In this document: positions 5,485 to 12,983 of the stretch, one piece after another
Numbering within the stretch: position 1 is the first letter of the stretch
Layout: every line of letters starts with the position of its first letter
NCBI GenBank assembly: GCA_041598875.1
Contig: JBFHXP010000070.1
Span: 1-13,538 of the forward strand
Length of the DNA: 13,538 bases
Direction: 5' to 3'
DNA from: JAKITW01 sp041598875
GTDB lineage: Bacteria; Desulfobacterota; Desulfobulbia; Desulfobulbales; BM004
The notes under the pieces: generated by a model
Databases searched by the model: none
What the model saw: only the letters and a program-made list of their open reading frames with translations
What the model was told of the DNA's origin: nothing
Program-made: the position numbers and the translations under genes

Positions 5485-6459
5485 TTATCCCTGAAGGATC
5501 CGGGCCATGTCCTTGGCAAAATAGGTAAGGATGATATCGGCGCCGGCCCGTTTGATGCTGAGGAGCGTCTCTTCCATCACCCTGGCCTCATCGATCCAGC
5601 CGTTGGCCGCGGCAGCCTTGATCATCGCGTATTCACCGCTGACATGATAGGCGGCGATCGGCAGGTCGAACTCCTGGCGCAGCCGGTGGATGATGTCGAG
5701 ATAGGCCACCGCCGGTTTGACCATCAGTATATCAGCCCCTTCGTCCACATCCAGGGTTGCCTCGCGCAGGGCCTCAACCGCATTGGCAGGGTCCATCTGG
5801 TAGCCGCGGCGATCGCCGTGCTGGGGCGCGCAGTCCGCCGCATCGCGAAAGGGCCCGTAAAAGGCTGAGGCGTACTTGACGGCATAGGACATGATCGGGA
5901 TATCAGTGAATTCGTTTTCATCAAGGATAGCGCGGATTTCTCCAATCCGTCCGTCCATCATGTCCGATGGGGCGACGATATCCGCCCCGGCCCGGGCATG
6001 GGAAAGTGCGGTTTGCGCCAGGATTTCCAGGGTGGAGTCATTGTCGACCCGGTTGTTGATGATGACCCCGCAATGGCCATGGGAGGTGTATTCGCAGAGG
6101 CAGACATCGGTGGTTACCAGGAGCTGGGGCGCCCTGTTTTTCAACTCCTTGATCGCCCGCTGGATGATCCCGTCTTTGGCGTGGGCCCCTGATCCCATGG
6201 GGTCTTTATCCTCCGGAAGCCCGAAGAGAATAACGGAATTGACACCCAGGTCAAGGCACTCCTTTGCCTCGCGGCCCAGCTGGTCCACGCTGATCCGGTC
6301 GATCCCGGGCATGGAGGGAATCGGCTCCCTTTTGCCTTTTCCCGGCATGATGAACAGGGGGTAGATGAACTGATCCGGTGACAGGTGGGTTTCGCGGATC
6401 AGGGCCCTGAGGGCTTCGTTTCTGCGCAGGCGGCGGGGCCTGTATTCTGGGAATACCAT
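5485..6459 (-). CDS. hemB: Porphobilinogen synthase (delta-aminolevulinic acid dehydratase)
   Basis: A 324-residue protein, the usual family length. It joins two 5-aminolevulinate molecules into porphobilinogen, the second shared step to haem, sirohaem and cobalamin, in the cytoplasm. The zinc-site signature VCLCEYTSHGHCG carries Cys120, Cys122 and Cys130, so this is the zinc-dependent type. The active-site lysines are Lys195 (SYAVKYASAFYGPFRDA) and the Schiff-base Lys248 (ILMVKPA). The N-terminal RPRRLRRN and the P.DKD..GS loop also fit. The ATG at 6459 has a strong AAGGAG site 7 bases upstream. The gene starts 25 bases after the ntrX stop with no terminator between, so it probably shares the ntrYX transcript, and a membrane-protein gene follows. 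For an anaerobe with corrinoid enzymes such as HgcA, this enzyme feeds the needed cofactor. Confidence 0.97.
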   Translation of the reverse strand: MVFPEYRPRRLRRNEALRALIRETHLSPDQFIYPLFIMPGKGKREPIPSMPGIDRISVDQLGREAKECLDLGVNSVILFGLPEDKDPMGSGAHAKDGIIQRAIKELKNRAPQLLVTTDVCLCEYTSHGHCGVIINNRVDNDSTLEILAQTALSHARAGADIVAPSDMMDGRIGEIRAILDENEFTDIPIMSYAVKYASAFYGPFRDAADCAPQHGDRRGYQMDPANAVEALREATLDVDEGADILMVKPAVAYLDIIHRLRQEFDLPIAAYHVSGEYAMIKAAAANGWIDEARVMEETLLSIKRAGADIILTYFAKDMARILQG

Positions 6460-6486
6460 TTCAATCTCCTTGGTCTCTCTCTGGAA

Positions 6487-7854
6487 TCAGCTCTCGATAT
6501 CCAGGTTTTTTATTTTTTTGTGCAGGTGGCTTCTTTCGAGGCCGATATTTTCCGCTGTCTGGGCGATATTACCATTATTCTCAAAGAGTTTCGCCTTGAG
6601 ATATTCCCGTTCGAACTCTTTTTTCGCCTCCCGGAAATCCGGTTGCCGGTAGGGTGCGGTCAGGGCGTTATGGGGAGCGCTGTCAGGGACGATCTGGGGG
6701 GTGAGGAAGAGGGTCACCGTTTCCCTGGTGATCACCGGGGTCGGCGACATGATGATCAGTCGCTCGACCAGATTACGCAGTTCCCGGACATTGCCCGGCC
6801 AGTGGTGCCTGCCAAGAAGATCAAGGGCGTCGGAAGAGAACTCCTTCATCCCAAGTCCCTTGCGCTGGAACTCGGTGGCAAAATAATCTACCAGAAACGG
6901 GATATCTTCCAGGCGTTCGCGCAGAGGCGGGACGTGGATCGGCACCACGTTGAGCCGCCAGAAGAGATCTGCCCGGAATGTCCCCTTCTCGATCTCCTGC
7001 TCAAGATCCTTGTTTGTGGCGGCCAGAACCCGGACATCGGTGGTGAATGTCCTGTTGCCGCCAACCCGTTCATAGGTTTTTTCCTGGAGAATCCGCAGGA
7101 TCTTGGCCTGGGTCTTCAGGCTCATGTCGCCGATTTCGTCAAGAAAAAGCATGCCGCCGTCCGCCTGGTCGAACTTGCCGCTTTTGCTGTTGAGCGCTCC
7201 GGTGAATGATCCCCTCTCATGGCCGAACAGCTCGCTTTCAATGAGTTCTTCCGGAATGGCGGCGCAGTTGAGCTCGATCATCGGCCGATGGCTTCGCCTT
7301 GATTTGCGGTGGATCGTCTGGGCCACCAGTTCCTTGCCGGTGCCATGTTCGCCCCGGATCAGGACCCAGGCCTCGGTGGGGGCGACCCGCTCGATCTGCT
7401 CCTTGAGCTGGGTGATGGCCGGCGAGTCGCCGGTGATGGTCGGCTTGCGGGTCGTCTTCTGGCGCAGGAGAAAATTTTCTTCCTCAAGCCGGGAAAGCCT
7501 GAGGGCGTTATTGATAGCGAGGACGATCTTGTCATACGAAAGGGGTTTTTCAATGAAGTCAAAGGCGCCCAGCTTGGTGGCCTGAACCGCGGTCTCAATC
7601 GTTCCGTGGCCGGAGATCATCAGCACCGGCATATAGGGGTGGGACTTCATGATCCTCTTCAAGGCCTCGATGCCGTCCATGCCCGGCAGCCAGATATCAA
7701 GAATCACCAGATCAAAATCATCATCACCGATTGCCTGCAGGCCGCTTTCCGCAGACGTGACCCCCACCGGGGTAAAGCCCTCGTCGACGAGGATGCCGGA
7801 CAGGGCCTCAAGAATGCTTACTTCGTCGTCAATGATGAGAATTTTCGCAGACAC
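6487..7854 (-). CDS. ntrX: NtrX-like sigma-54-dependent response regulator
   Basis: A 455-residue cytoplasmic regulator with three domains. The receiver (1-120) has the acidic pair Asp9-Asp10, phospho-acceptor Asp53 (VILDIWLPGMDG), Ser81 and Lys103. The AAA+ sigma-54 activator domain (about 140-375) has Walker A GEHGTGKE (168-175), the sigma-54 contact loop GSFTGA (215-220), Walker B MLFLDEIGD (235-243) and the FRADLFWRLNV arginine segment. The Fis-type helix-turn-helix at the end reads NGNIAQTAENIGLERSHLHKKIK. The contact loop differs from the usual GAFTGA by Ala to Ser at the second position. The start is GTG at 7854 with AGGA 8 bases upstream. The call of NtrX rather than another NtrC-type regulator rests on the partner NtrY gene immediately upstream. 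Targets in such bacteria may include nitrogen or redox functions, but this cannot be read here. Confidence 0.88.
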   Translation of the reverse strand: MSAKILIIDDEVSILEALSGILVDEGFTPVGVTSAESGLQAIGDDDFDLVILDIWLPGMDGIEALKRIMKSHPYMPVLMISGHGTIETAVQATKLGAFDFIEKPLSYDKIVLAINNALRLSRLEEENFLLRQKTTRKPTITGDSPAITQLKEQIERVAPTEAWVLIRGEHGTGKELVAQTIHRKSRRSHRPMIELNCAAIPEELIESELFGHERGSFTGALNSKSGKFDQADGGMLFLDEIGDMSLKTQAKILRILQEKTYERVGGNRTFTTDVRVLAATNKDLEQEIEKGTFRADLFWRLNVVPIHVPPLRERLEDIPFLVDYFATEFQRKGLGMKEFSSDALDLLGRHHWPGNVRELRNLVERLIIMSPTPVITRETVTLFLTPQIVPDSAPHNALTAPYRQPDFREAKKEFEREYLKAKLFENNGNIAQTAENIGLERSHLHKKIKNLDIES

Positions 7855-8244
7855 AGTCTTTTCCTGACAATAAAGGGCTTTTAGTTCGTCCGAGTAAAAG
7901 GTTTACACCTCTGTCTTTAGACGGGTAGCTTTCAGCTAGTAGTTGATTTGTTGAAATACGAATATCGAATATCGAACACGGAATGATGAATGATGAAGTG
8001 TGGAAAAGTAATCAGTTGAGAAAGTACTTTCCTTCGACATTCGACATTCGAAATTCGTTATTCGATATTCTGCGGTTCAAGCAGTTATAAACCGACTGTA
8101 TCCGGTCAGAATCTGGACTTTCATTCCGCATTAGTAAACCCACCCGCTTCGACTGGTGGTCGTTTCGTTCGAGTTGTTATCCCCTCCAAGGGCTTTGGAC
8201 ATAAGGCTCATACTCTATACGAAAGGGGTCGGAGCACGCAACCG
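7855..8244. other. ntrY-ntrX spacer without a gene
   Basis: These 390 bases split two genes that are normally adjacent. I see no coding frame with a ribosome site and family features. The spacer holds the segment AGCTTTCAGCTAGTAGT (7927-7943), a near-copy of which lies inverted at 3552-3568, and the large 7-base-unit palindrome (7960-8070). A weak hairpin near 8140-8159 (CCACC/GGTGG) sits shortly after the ntrY stop but has no T-tract. Whether ntrX has its own promoter here is not clear from the sequence. Confidence 0.6.
7960..8070. repeat. Imperfect palindrome made of 7-base GAATnnC units
   Basis: The left arm (7960-7999) is five 7-base units (GAATATC twice, GAACACG, GAATGAT twice) and then GAAGT. 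The right arm (8026-8070) starts ACTTTCCTTC and continues with five 7-base units (GACATTC twice, GAAATTC, GTTATTC, GATATTC). The complement of the right arm aligns with the left unit by unit, so the whole can form a long hairpin around a loop of about 26 bases (8000-8025). It looks like a dispersed non-coding element. It is not a CRISPR array, because there are no constant repeats with unique spacers. Confidence 0.75.
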
Positions 8245-10497
8245 TTATCCCATGGTCCGGGGCAACTCAACGATAAAGACCGCGCCGGTCGGTTCATTAT
8301 CCCGGACCTTGATGGTGCCGTTGTGGTCGGAGACAATGGTGGCGGCAATGGCAAGACCGAGGCCGGTTCCTGATTTTTTTGTTGAGAAATAGGGCTCAAA
8401 AAGTCGCGATTTGTCGGCGTCAGCCACACCGGGACCGTTGTCGCGCACCTCAATCAGGACTGATTTGTTCACTGGGTCGCTCTCCACAACAATATCGATT
8501 TTACCGCCCGGGTCGGGCAGCACGGCAATGGCGTTGTCAAGGAGGTTGATCAGGACCTGTTTGATCTGTTTTCGGTCAAAGGAGAAATCCGCGACCGTGT
8601 CTTTTGCCTGGAAGGTGATTGCGCTGTTTTTATGCCCTTCCTCGTAGAGGACGAGGACCTCGCGAATCATGTCCTCCAGGTTGTTTATCGATTTCTGGAC
8701 CACCGGCATCCGGGCGAAATTGGAGAATTCGCTTACCAGCCTCTTCAGTTCCTCTACCTGGTTGACAATGGTCCGGGTGCAGCTCTCGAAAACCTCGCCA
8801 TCATCGCCAAGCCGCTCAAGGTATTTTTTTCTCAGTCGCTGGGCTGACAGTTGAATAGGGGTCAGGGGGTTTTTGACCTCATGGGCGATCCGTTGCGCCA
8901 CTTCGCGCCAGGCTGCCATCCTTTGCGCCTTTTCAAGCTGGGTCAGGTTGTCGAAAACCAGCACCATGCCCTGGTCCTGATGATTCTCATCGGTGAGTTT
9001 TGTAAAGTTGACCAGGAGCGAAAAGGTCTCATCCCTTACCGTCAGCCGGATCGGGCGCTGGATCAGGTTTTTCCCGGAAACAACAAGGTCCCGGAGGAAA
9101 CCTTCGAGGATTGCCCGGTGGCTGGGTTGCAGAACGGAGCGGTAATCCTTGTCCAGGAAGAAATCCTTGTCAATGCCGAGAAGCTCCTCGGCAAAACGGT
9201 TTATGGTGGTAATCCTGCCGCTTTTGTCAAAGGAGATAACCCCGGCGGCCACGTTCTGGAGAATCGTCTCGATGTATTGGCGGCGATTGTCCAGCTCCAG
9301 GTTGCTCTCGCGCAGGGCGCGGTTGGCCTCTTCCAGTTGCTGGCTGCTGGTGGCAAGATCCCTGGTCATCATATTGAACGAATCGATCAGCTGCCCCATT
9401 TCATCGTCAGACTCTTTTTCAAGGATAAAATCCATCTCGCCGTCGGAAACCCGTTTGAGGGCCACGGCAAGTTTGCCGATGGGTCCGGTGAGTCCCTGGG
9501 CCACGTAAAATCCGAACCATACCGCGCTGAAGATGATGAGCAGGGTGACAATGAGGAGCATGACCAGGAGGCTGGTCTTGATGGGGTTTTTCAGGAGCAT
9601 CAGCTGGCGGTACCCCTCGATTCCCTGGGAGATAATGGCCATCTGTTCCAGTTGCGGCTGGGATATCCTGTATGAAGTGATCAGGAGGTAGGTGTCCCGG
9701 GCCTCCTGATCGAATGAAACCAGCACCGGGGTGGCAGCGCGGACCAGTTCTCCATTGGCGATCTTCTGGATCGCGATCCTGTGGACTCCGGTGTCAAGAG
9801 CCTGGCGAAAGAGGTCGGCGGGATATTCAGGAGGGGCCTGGTCTGCAAGGTGTTCACCCCAGGCGCTGAGAACCGGTTTTCTCTGGTCTGTATACAACTC
9901 GATGCCGTCCAGTTCTCTTGTACTGAGTGATTTCCGGATAAAAATTTCAGGATCGGCCCGGTTTTTTCGGGCATGAAGCTCGGGGTGGAGCTGCGAAGAG
10001 ATGATTTCTCCCTGGCGGGTTACATGGTTCCGCGCCTTCTGGTAGATATTTTTTGCGACACTGAGGGACTCGTTGAGCGATTGTTCCACCGTTGAGTTGA
10101 ACCAGTAATCCATGCTGGTGGAAACGAACTGCAGGGCGATGAAAAAGAGCAGCGCCGTGGGGATGAGGGAAAGAAAGACAAAGGAGATTACGAGCTTGGT
10201 CCGGAGCCTGGTGCCGAGGAGCTTTTTTCTTCGTTCGAAAAGAAGCTCGACCAGATTCCTGAGGACCAGGAAAACCATGAGCAACAACAGGAGGACGTTG
10301 ACGTTGATCAGGACAAAGACAAGGACATTGCCGCTCACGGGAAAAGGGATTTCACCCAGTTGCGAGATCCTGGTCTCGAGTATCGTCAGGCCGAAAACAA
10401 GGCAGAGACAGGCGATGATCACATGGCGGATTCGTCTGTGCTTTCGTTCTTTGCTGTCTCTGGCGACTGTCATGGGTGCCCCGCTTTGATATTCCAT
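8245..10497 (-). CDS. ntrY: NtrY-like membrane sensor histidine kinase
   Basis: A sensor kinase of about 750 residues that would phosphorylate the NtrX encoded downstream. The ATG at 10497 has GAGGG 10 bases upstream; a TTG at 10503 (752 residues) is an equally placed alternative. Positions below use the TTG start. Membrane helices lie at about 27-46, 58-84, 104-127 and 311-334. The long extracytoplasmic part (about 128-310) is the sensing region. Then come a HAMP domain (about 332-390), a PAS domain (about 406-520), a HisKA box with His541 (RIAHEVKNPLTPIQLSAQRL) and the ATPase domain with N box (QVLINLLDNA), DNGPGV and GTGLGLAI. Two N-terminal helix pairs, HAMP, PAS and AHEVKNPLTPI are the NtrY layout. 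A DUF4390 gene precedes it, as is usual for this pair. The stimulus is unknown. Confidence 0.92.
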   Translation of the reverse strand: MEYQSGAPMTVARDSKERKHRRIRHVIIACLCLVFGLTILETRISQLGEIPFPVSGNVLVFVLINVNVLLLLLMVFLVLRNLVELLFERRKKLLGTRLRTKLVISFVFLSLIPTALLFFIALQFVSTSMDYWFNSTVEQSLNESLSVAKNIYQKARNHVTRQGEIISSQLHPELHARKNRADPEIFIRKSLSTRELDGIELYTDQRKPVLSAWGEHLADQAPPEYPADLFRQALDTGVHRIAIQKIANGELVRAATPVLVSFDQEARDTYLLITSYRISQPQLEQMAIISQGIEGYRQLMLLKNPIKTSLLVMLLIVTLLIIFSAVWFGFYVAQGLTGPIGKLAVALKRVSDGEMDFILEKESDDEMGQLIDSFNMMTRDLATSSQQLEEANRALRESNLELDNRRQYIETILQNVAAGVISFDKSGRITTINRFAEELLGIDKDFFLDKDYRSVLQPSHRAILEGFLRDLVVSGKNLIQRPIRLTVRDETFSLLVNFTKLTDENHQDQGMVLVFDNLTQLEKAQRMAAWREVAQRIAHEVKNPLTPIQLSAQRLRKKYLERLGDDGEVFESCTRTIVNQVEELKRLVSEFSNFARMPVVQKSINNLEDMIREVLVLYEEGHKNSAITFQAKDTVADFSFDRKQIKQVLINLLDNAIAVLPDPGGKIDIVVESDPVNKSVLIEVRDNGPGVADADKSRLFEPYFSTKKSGTGLGLAIAATIVSDHNGTIKVRDNEPTGAVFIVELPRTMG

Positions 10498-10596
10498 ATT
10501 CAAGATACCCTCACAAGCCCGTACTGGTCATGCCCCTTTCGGGGCCCTGCCCGGTCTCCCCCCTCGGCCCGGGGAGAGGAGTTGCCCGCCAGACTC

Positions 10597-11163
10597 CTAG
10601 TATCTGAAGTTCAGGGTGTGCCACTCTGTTTCAAAATCCCACAACGAGGAAAAAGGGATCAGGTAATGAAAGTAAAGGGGCAGGGTTTTCTTGGCCAGCT
10701 TGGCCTTGACCCGGAGCTGGTAAGGTGTCTCAGGGTCCAGTCTGGCCAGGGGAAGCACCTGGAACCCGTTAACCTCGGTCATCAGCTTCTGCGCCGAGCT
10801 CAGGGACGGGGTTGCTGATTCCTGGTTTTTTTCGTTGAGGACGATCCGGTACTCCTCTTTCAGGTTGTCGTAGCTCATGGTGTGGCTGAAGACGTGGGTG
10901 ACGATTTCCTGATCAGGTTTCCCCTTGTTCATCCGCAGGAGTTCCACGTAGAAGGTGAAGGTCGCCGGGATACCGTTGTGGATTCCCTGGGTGATTTTTT
11001 CGGTGAAGCTGTCCTTTACCGTAAAATAGAGAAGCAGATCAGAGGTGGAGTTTGTTGCCACGAGGTCGACGATGGTCGTCTCCTGGGCCAGGAGCCGGGA
11101 AGGCTGGGCAAGCAGTATGAAGATGCCGATGATGAGAAGAGATTCACGTACTATGCGTTGCAT
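10597..11163 (-). CDS. DUF4390 domain exported protein
   Basis: A 188-residue protein with a signal peptide: basic start (MQRIVR), hydrophobic stretch LLIIGIFILLA, and likely cleavage after Ala26 (SRLLA/QE). The mature part is a beta-rich domain with LVATNSTSDLLLYFTVKDSF, EKITQGIHNGIPATFTFYVEL, a tyrosine-rich middle and the end WDFETEWHTLNF. This pattern (a G(I/V)P.TF.F.VEL motif and a C-terminal W...W) is that of DUF4390 proteins. The gene directly precedes ntrY on the same strand, 99 bases upstream. This neighbourhood is recurrent for the family, which suggests a periplasmic accessory of the NtrYX system; that role is an inference. The ATG at 11163 has GGA 6 bases upstream. It is divergent from hgcA. 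Confidence 0.85.
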   Translation of the reverse strand: MQRIVRESLLIIGIFILLAQPSRLLAQETTIVDLVATNSTSDLLLYFTVKDSFTEKITQGIHNGIPATFTFYVELLRMNKGKPDQEIVTHVFSHTMSYDNLKEEYRIVLNEKNQESATPSLSSAQKLMTEVNGFQVLPLARLDPETPYQLRVKAKLAKKTLPLYFHYLIPFSSLWDFETEWHTLNFRY

Positions 11164-11345
11164 TGTTATCCGGCAGGGTGGGTGACCGGCTCAATCCGGA
11201 CACTCTTTATTTTCGGCTGCGCGCAGGATCAGTGTGCCTCCCGCAGCTCGAAATCCGCCGGCGGGTTCAATGATCCGGGGCACTGTACCCGAATTTTACC
11301 GCTCTGTCCACGATGAAGCAAAGGGCGGAAGTGAAGAAAAAGCAG

Positions 11346-11385
11346 GGGCATGCTCCTTGACATGCCCGCTCCTTGTTTCTATCGT
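11346..11385 (+). promoter_or_regulatory. Candidate hgcA promoter with overlapping operator
   Basis: TTGACA (11357-11362, perfect -35) and TATCGT (11380-11385, 4 of 6 to the -10) are 17 bases apart. A perfect inverted repeat GGGCATG (11346-11352), 8-base spacer, CATGCCC (11361-11367) covers the -35 box, the position expected of a repressor operator. Transcription would start at about 11391-11395, essentially at the ATG of hgcA. On the - strand the same hairpin is followed by TTTTTCTTC and could act as a terminator for antisense transcripts. The assignment as promoter is by consensus only. Confidence 0.45.
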
Positions 11386-11394
11386 ATTCCTGTT

Positions 11395-12639
11395 ATGAAT
11401 ATCCCAGATAAACTGAATAAGGATGCCGGGCCATGCTGTCCTGCCCCTGAAAAAAGTGCAGGAGCAACAGGGCTTCCCGGCCTGACCATCCTCCCTTTGG
11501 CCAGCGGACCGGCTGGAAGCGGCTGCTGTGACAGTGAAAAGGATCAGCCGTGCTGCGGCCCTCCTCCGGCGCCACCTTCAAGCCCTCATGAACGGCCCGG
11601 CTATATTCTCTGCACCTTTGTCGAGGATTTTGTCGATACCGCCATGGGGCCGGTGCCGATTGTCAGCACCAGTCTGGACGGCAGCGACCGGTTTGGAACA
11701 TTCAAGACCCGGCTGAACATCGGCCGCGGCAATTACAAGGTTGCGCCCGGGCTTTATGGCGTCGGTCACCCGGGGCCGGAGTCTCCGGTCATTGTCACGG
11801 CGAATTACAAGTTGACCTTTGATGCCGTTCGCTCGGAACTCCGTGGCGTTGACGGGTGGATTCTGGTGCTTGATACCCGGGGGATCAATGTCTGGTGCGC
11901 GGCCGGCAAAGGGACCCTTTCGACCTCCGAGCTTGTTTTGCGGGTAAAGAAGACCGGTCTTGACCGGATCGTCAACCACCGCAGGCTGCTTCTTCCCCAG
12001 TTGGGGGCCACCGGTATTGCCGGCCATCGTTTGCGGAAGGAGTGTGGCTTTGAGCCGGTCTGGGGCCCGATCAGGGCCGGGGATATAAAGGAGTTTCTGG
12101 CCAGGGGCATGAAGGGTGATGAGAAGATGCGCCGGGTTACCTTCAGCGTGGCCGAGCGCGCGGTTCTGGTGCCGGTGGAGATATCGCTGGTGCTCAAACC
12201 GAGTCTCTGGGTGTTGCTCTGCGTTTTTCTGCTCTCCGGATTTGGCCCTGGAGTTTTTTCCCTGTCTGCCCTCTGGCAGAGGGGGGTGGTTGCTGTTCTG
12301 GCCTATGGTGCGGGGATTGGAGCCGGCGCGGTGCTCGTTCCGGTCCTCCTCCCCTGGTTGCCGGGGCGGGCATTTTTCATAAAGGGGATTTTCAGTGGTC
12401 TGGCCGTGGGGGGTTCCATGGTCTATTTTTTCAACAGGGAAGCGGGTGCGGTTGCGAACACCGCCCTTGTCCTCCTTGCGCTGGCGGTCAGTTCCTACGC
12501 GGCGATGAATTTTACCGGAGCAACTCCCTACACCTCTCCCACCGGGGTGGAAAAGGAGATGCGTCTGGGTATCCCGATACAGATTATTGCCACCCTGGCG
12601 GCCGCCGTGCTCTGGGTGTGGTCAGCGTTTCTCAACTAG
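11395..12639 (+). CDS. hgcA: HgcA, corrinoid protein of mercury methylation
   Basis: HgcA carries a methyl group on a corrinoid and passes it to Hg(II), making methylmercury. The diagnostic cap-helix motif NVWCAAGK lies at residues 165-172 of the 414-residue form (Cys168 is the lower cobalt ligand). It sits in a corrinoid-binding domain (about 70-245) with the family segments GPVPIVSTSLD, LPQLGATGIAGH and FEPVWGPIRAGDI. Five hydrophobic helices follow (about 269-293, 298-322, 327-346, 354-374, 393-413) with the conserved ATPYTSPTGVEKEM before the last. The related CFeSP subunit of the acetyl-CoA pathway lacks this membrane part. The N-terminal tail is unusual, with three vicinal cysteine pairs. 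Start: ATG 11395 lacks a ribosome site but lies at the end of a candidate promoter. ATGs at 11350 (429 residues) and 11362 are possible alternatives. hgcB follows 10 bases after the stop. Confidence 0.96.
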   Translation: MNIPDKLNKDAGPCCPAPEKSAGATGLPGLTILPLASGPAGSGCCDSEKDQPCCGPPPAPPSSPHERPGYILCTFVEDFVDTAMGPVPIVSTSLDGSDRFGTFKTRLNIGRGNYKVAPGLYGVGHPGPESPVIVTANYKLTFDAVRSELRGVDGWILVLDTRGINVWCAAGKGTLSTSELVLRVKKTGLDRIVNHRRLLLPQLGATGIAGHRLRKECGFEPVWGPIRAGDIKEFLARGMKGDEKMRRVTFSVAERAVLVPVEISLVLKPSLWVLLCVFLLSGFGPGVFSLSALWQRGVVAVLAYGAGIGAGAVLVPVLLPWLPGRAFFIKGIFSGLAVGGSMVYFFNREAGAVANTALVLLALAVSSYAAMNFTGATPYTSPTGVEKEMRLGIPIQIIATLAAAVLWVWSAFLN

Positions 12640-12649
12640 AGGAGGTGCC

Positions 12650-12931
12650 ATGAAATCCCTCAGATATCTGGAAGGAGTCGCCACCCTCGTCCTTGACCGG
12701 GAAAAATGCGTGGGCTGTGAGGCATGCACCGTGGTATGTCCCCATGGAGTCTTTGTCATGGCCGGTCGAAAGGCGGAAATCGTCGACCGGGACGGATGCA
12801 TGGAGTGCGGCGCCTGCGCCACCAACTGCCCGGTTTCGGCAATCTCGGTGACTCCGGGGGTAGGGTGCGCCTCCTATATTATCCAGGCCTGGATCAAGGG
12901 CAGGGAAAATGCCGAGTGCGTGAACTGCTGA
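12650..12931 (+). CDS. hgcB: HgcB, ferredoxin partner of HgcA
   Basis: A 93-residue ferredoxin required with HgcA for mercury methylation; it is thought to reduce the corrinoid and perhaps to deliver Hg(II). The ATG at 12650 has a strong GGAGG site 5 bases upstream and starts 10 bases after the hgcA stop. It has two [4Fe-4S] motifs: Cys20, 23, 26, 30 and Cys50, 53, 56, 60, each followed by Pro. They are followed by the HgcB-specific segment SVTPGVGCASYIIQAW with Cys73. Cys73 is the position reported as strictly conserved in characterised HgcB. The tail ends ECVNC (Cys90, Cys93). In the well-studied HgcB the two terminal cysteines are adjacent, whereas here they are separated by two residues. 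Immediate adjacency to hgcA and these extra cysteines distinguish it from a general ferredoxin. Confidence 0.95.
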   Translation: MKSLRYLEGVATLVLDREKCVGCEACTVVCPHGVFVMAGRKAEIVDRDGCMECGACATNCPVSAISVTPGVGCASYIIQAWIKGRENAECVNC

Positions 12932-12983
12932 CCTTGCAGGCGGATGGCAGAGCCAATGATGGTGTAGGCGCATTTGTCGAAAA

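Noticed and set aside
6385..7209. A 274-codon open frame on the + strand over ntrX and the hemB start
   Set aside because: It is the antisense shadow of the AAA+ domain of ntrX and the 5' end of hemB, both of which are certain genes.
7960..8070. CRISPR array
   Set aside because: The repeated units are 7 bases, degenerate and directly adjacent, with no unique spacers. No cas gene is present.
8851..9675. A 274-codon open frame on the + strand inside ntrY
   Set aside because: It lies wholly antisense to the HAMP-PAS-HisKA region of ntrY, has no ribosome site and no recognisable family pattern. Long opposite-strand frames are common in GC-rich genes.
11313..11360. A 15-codon leader-peptide frame upstream of hgcA
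   Set aside because: ATG at 11313 to TGA at 11360 ends in the hairpin loop, which is suggestive of attenuation, but there is no ribosome site and no run of regulatory codons.
11395..12639. Corrinoid iron-sulfur protein of the acetyl-CoA pathway instead of HgcA
   Set aside because: The protein has the NVWCAAGK motif, five membrane helices and an HgcB-type neighbour, and there are no carbonyl-branch genes around it.
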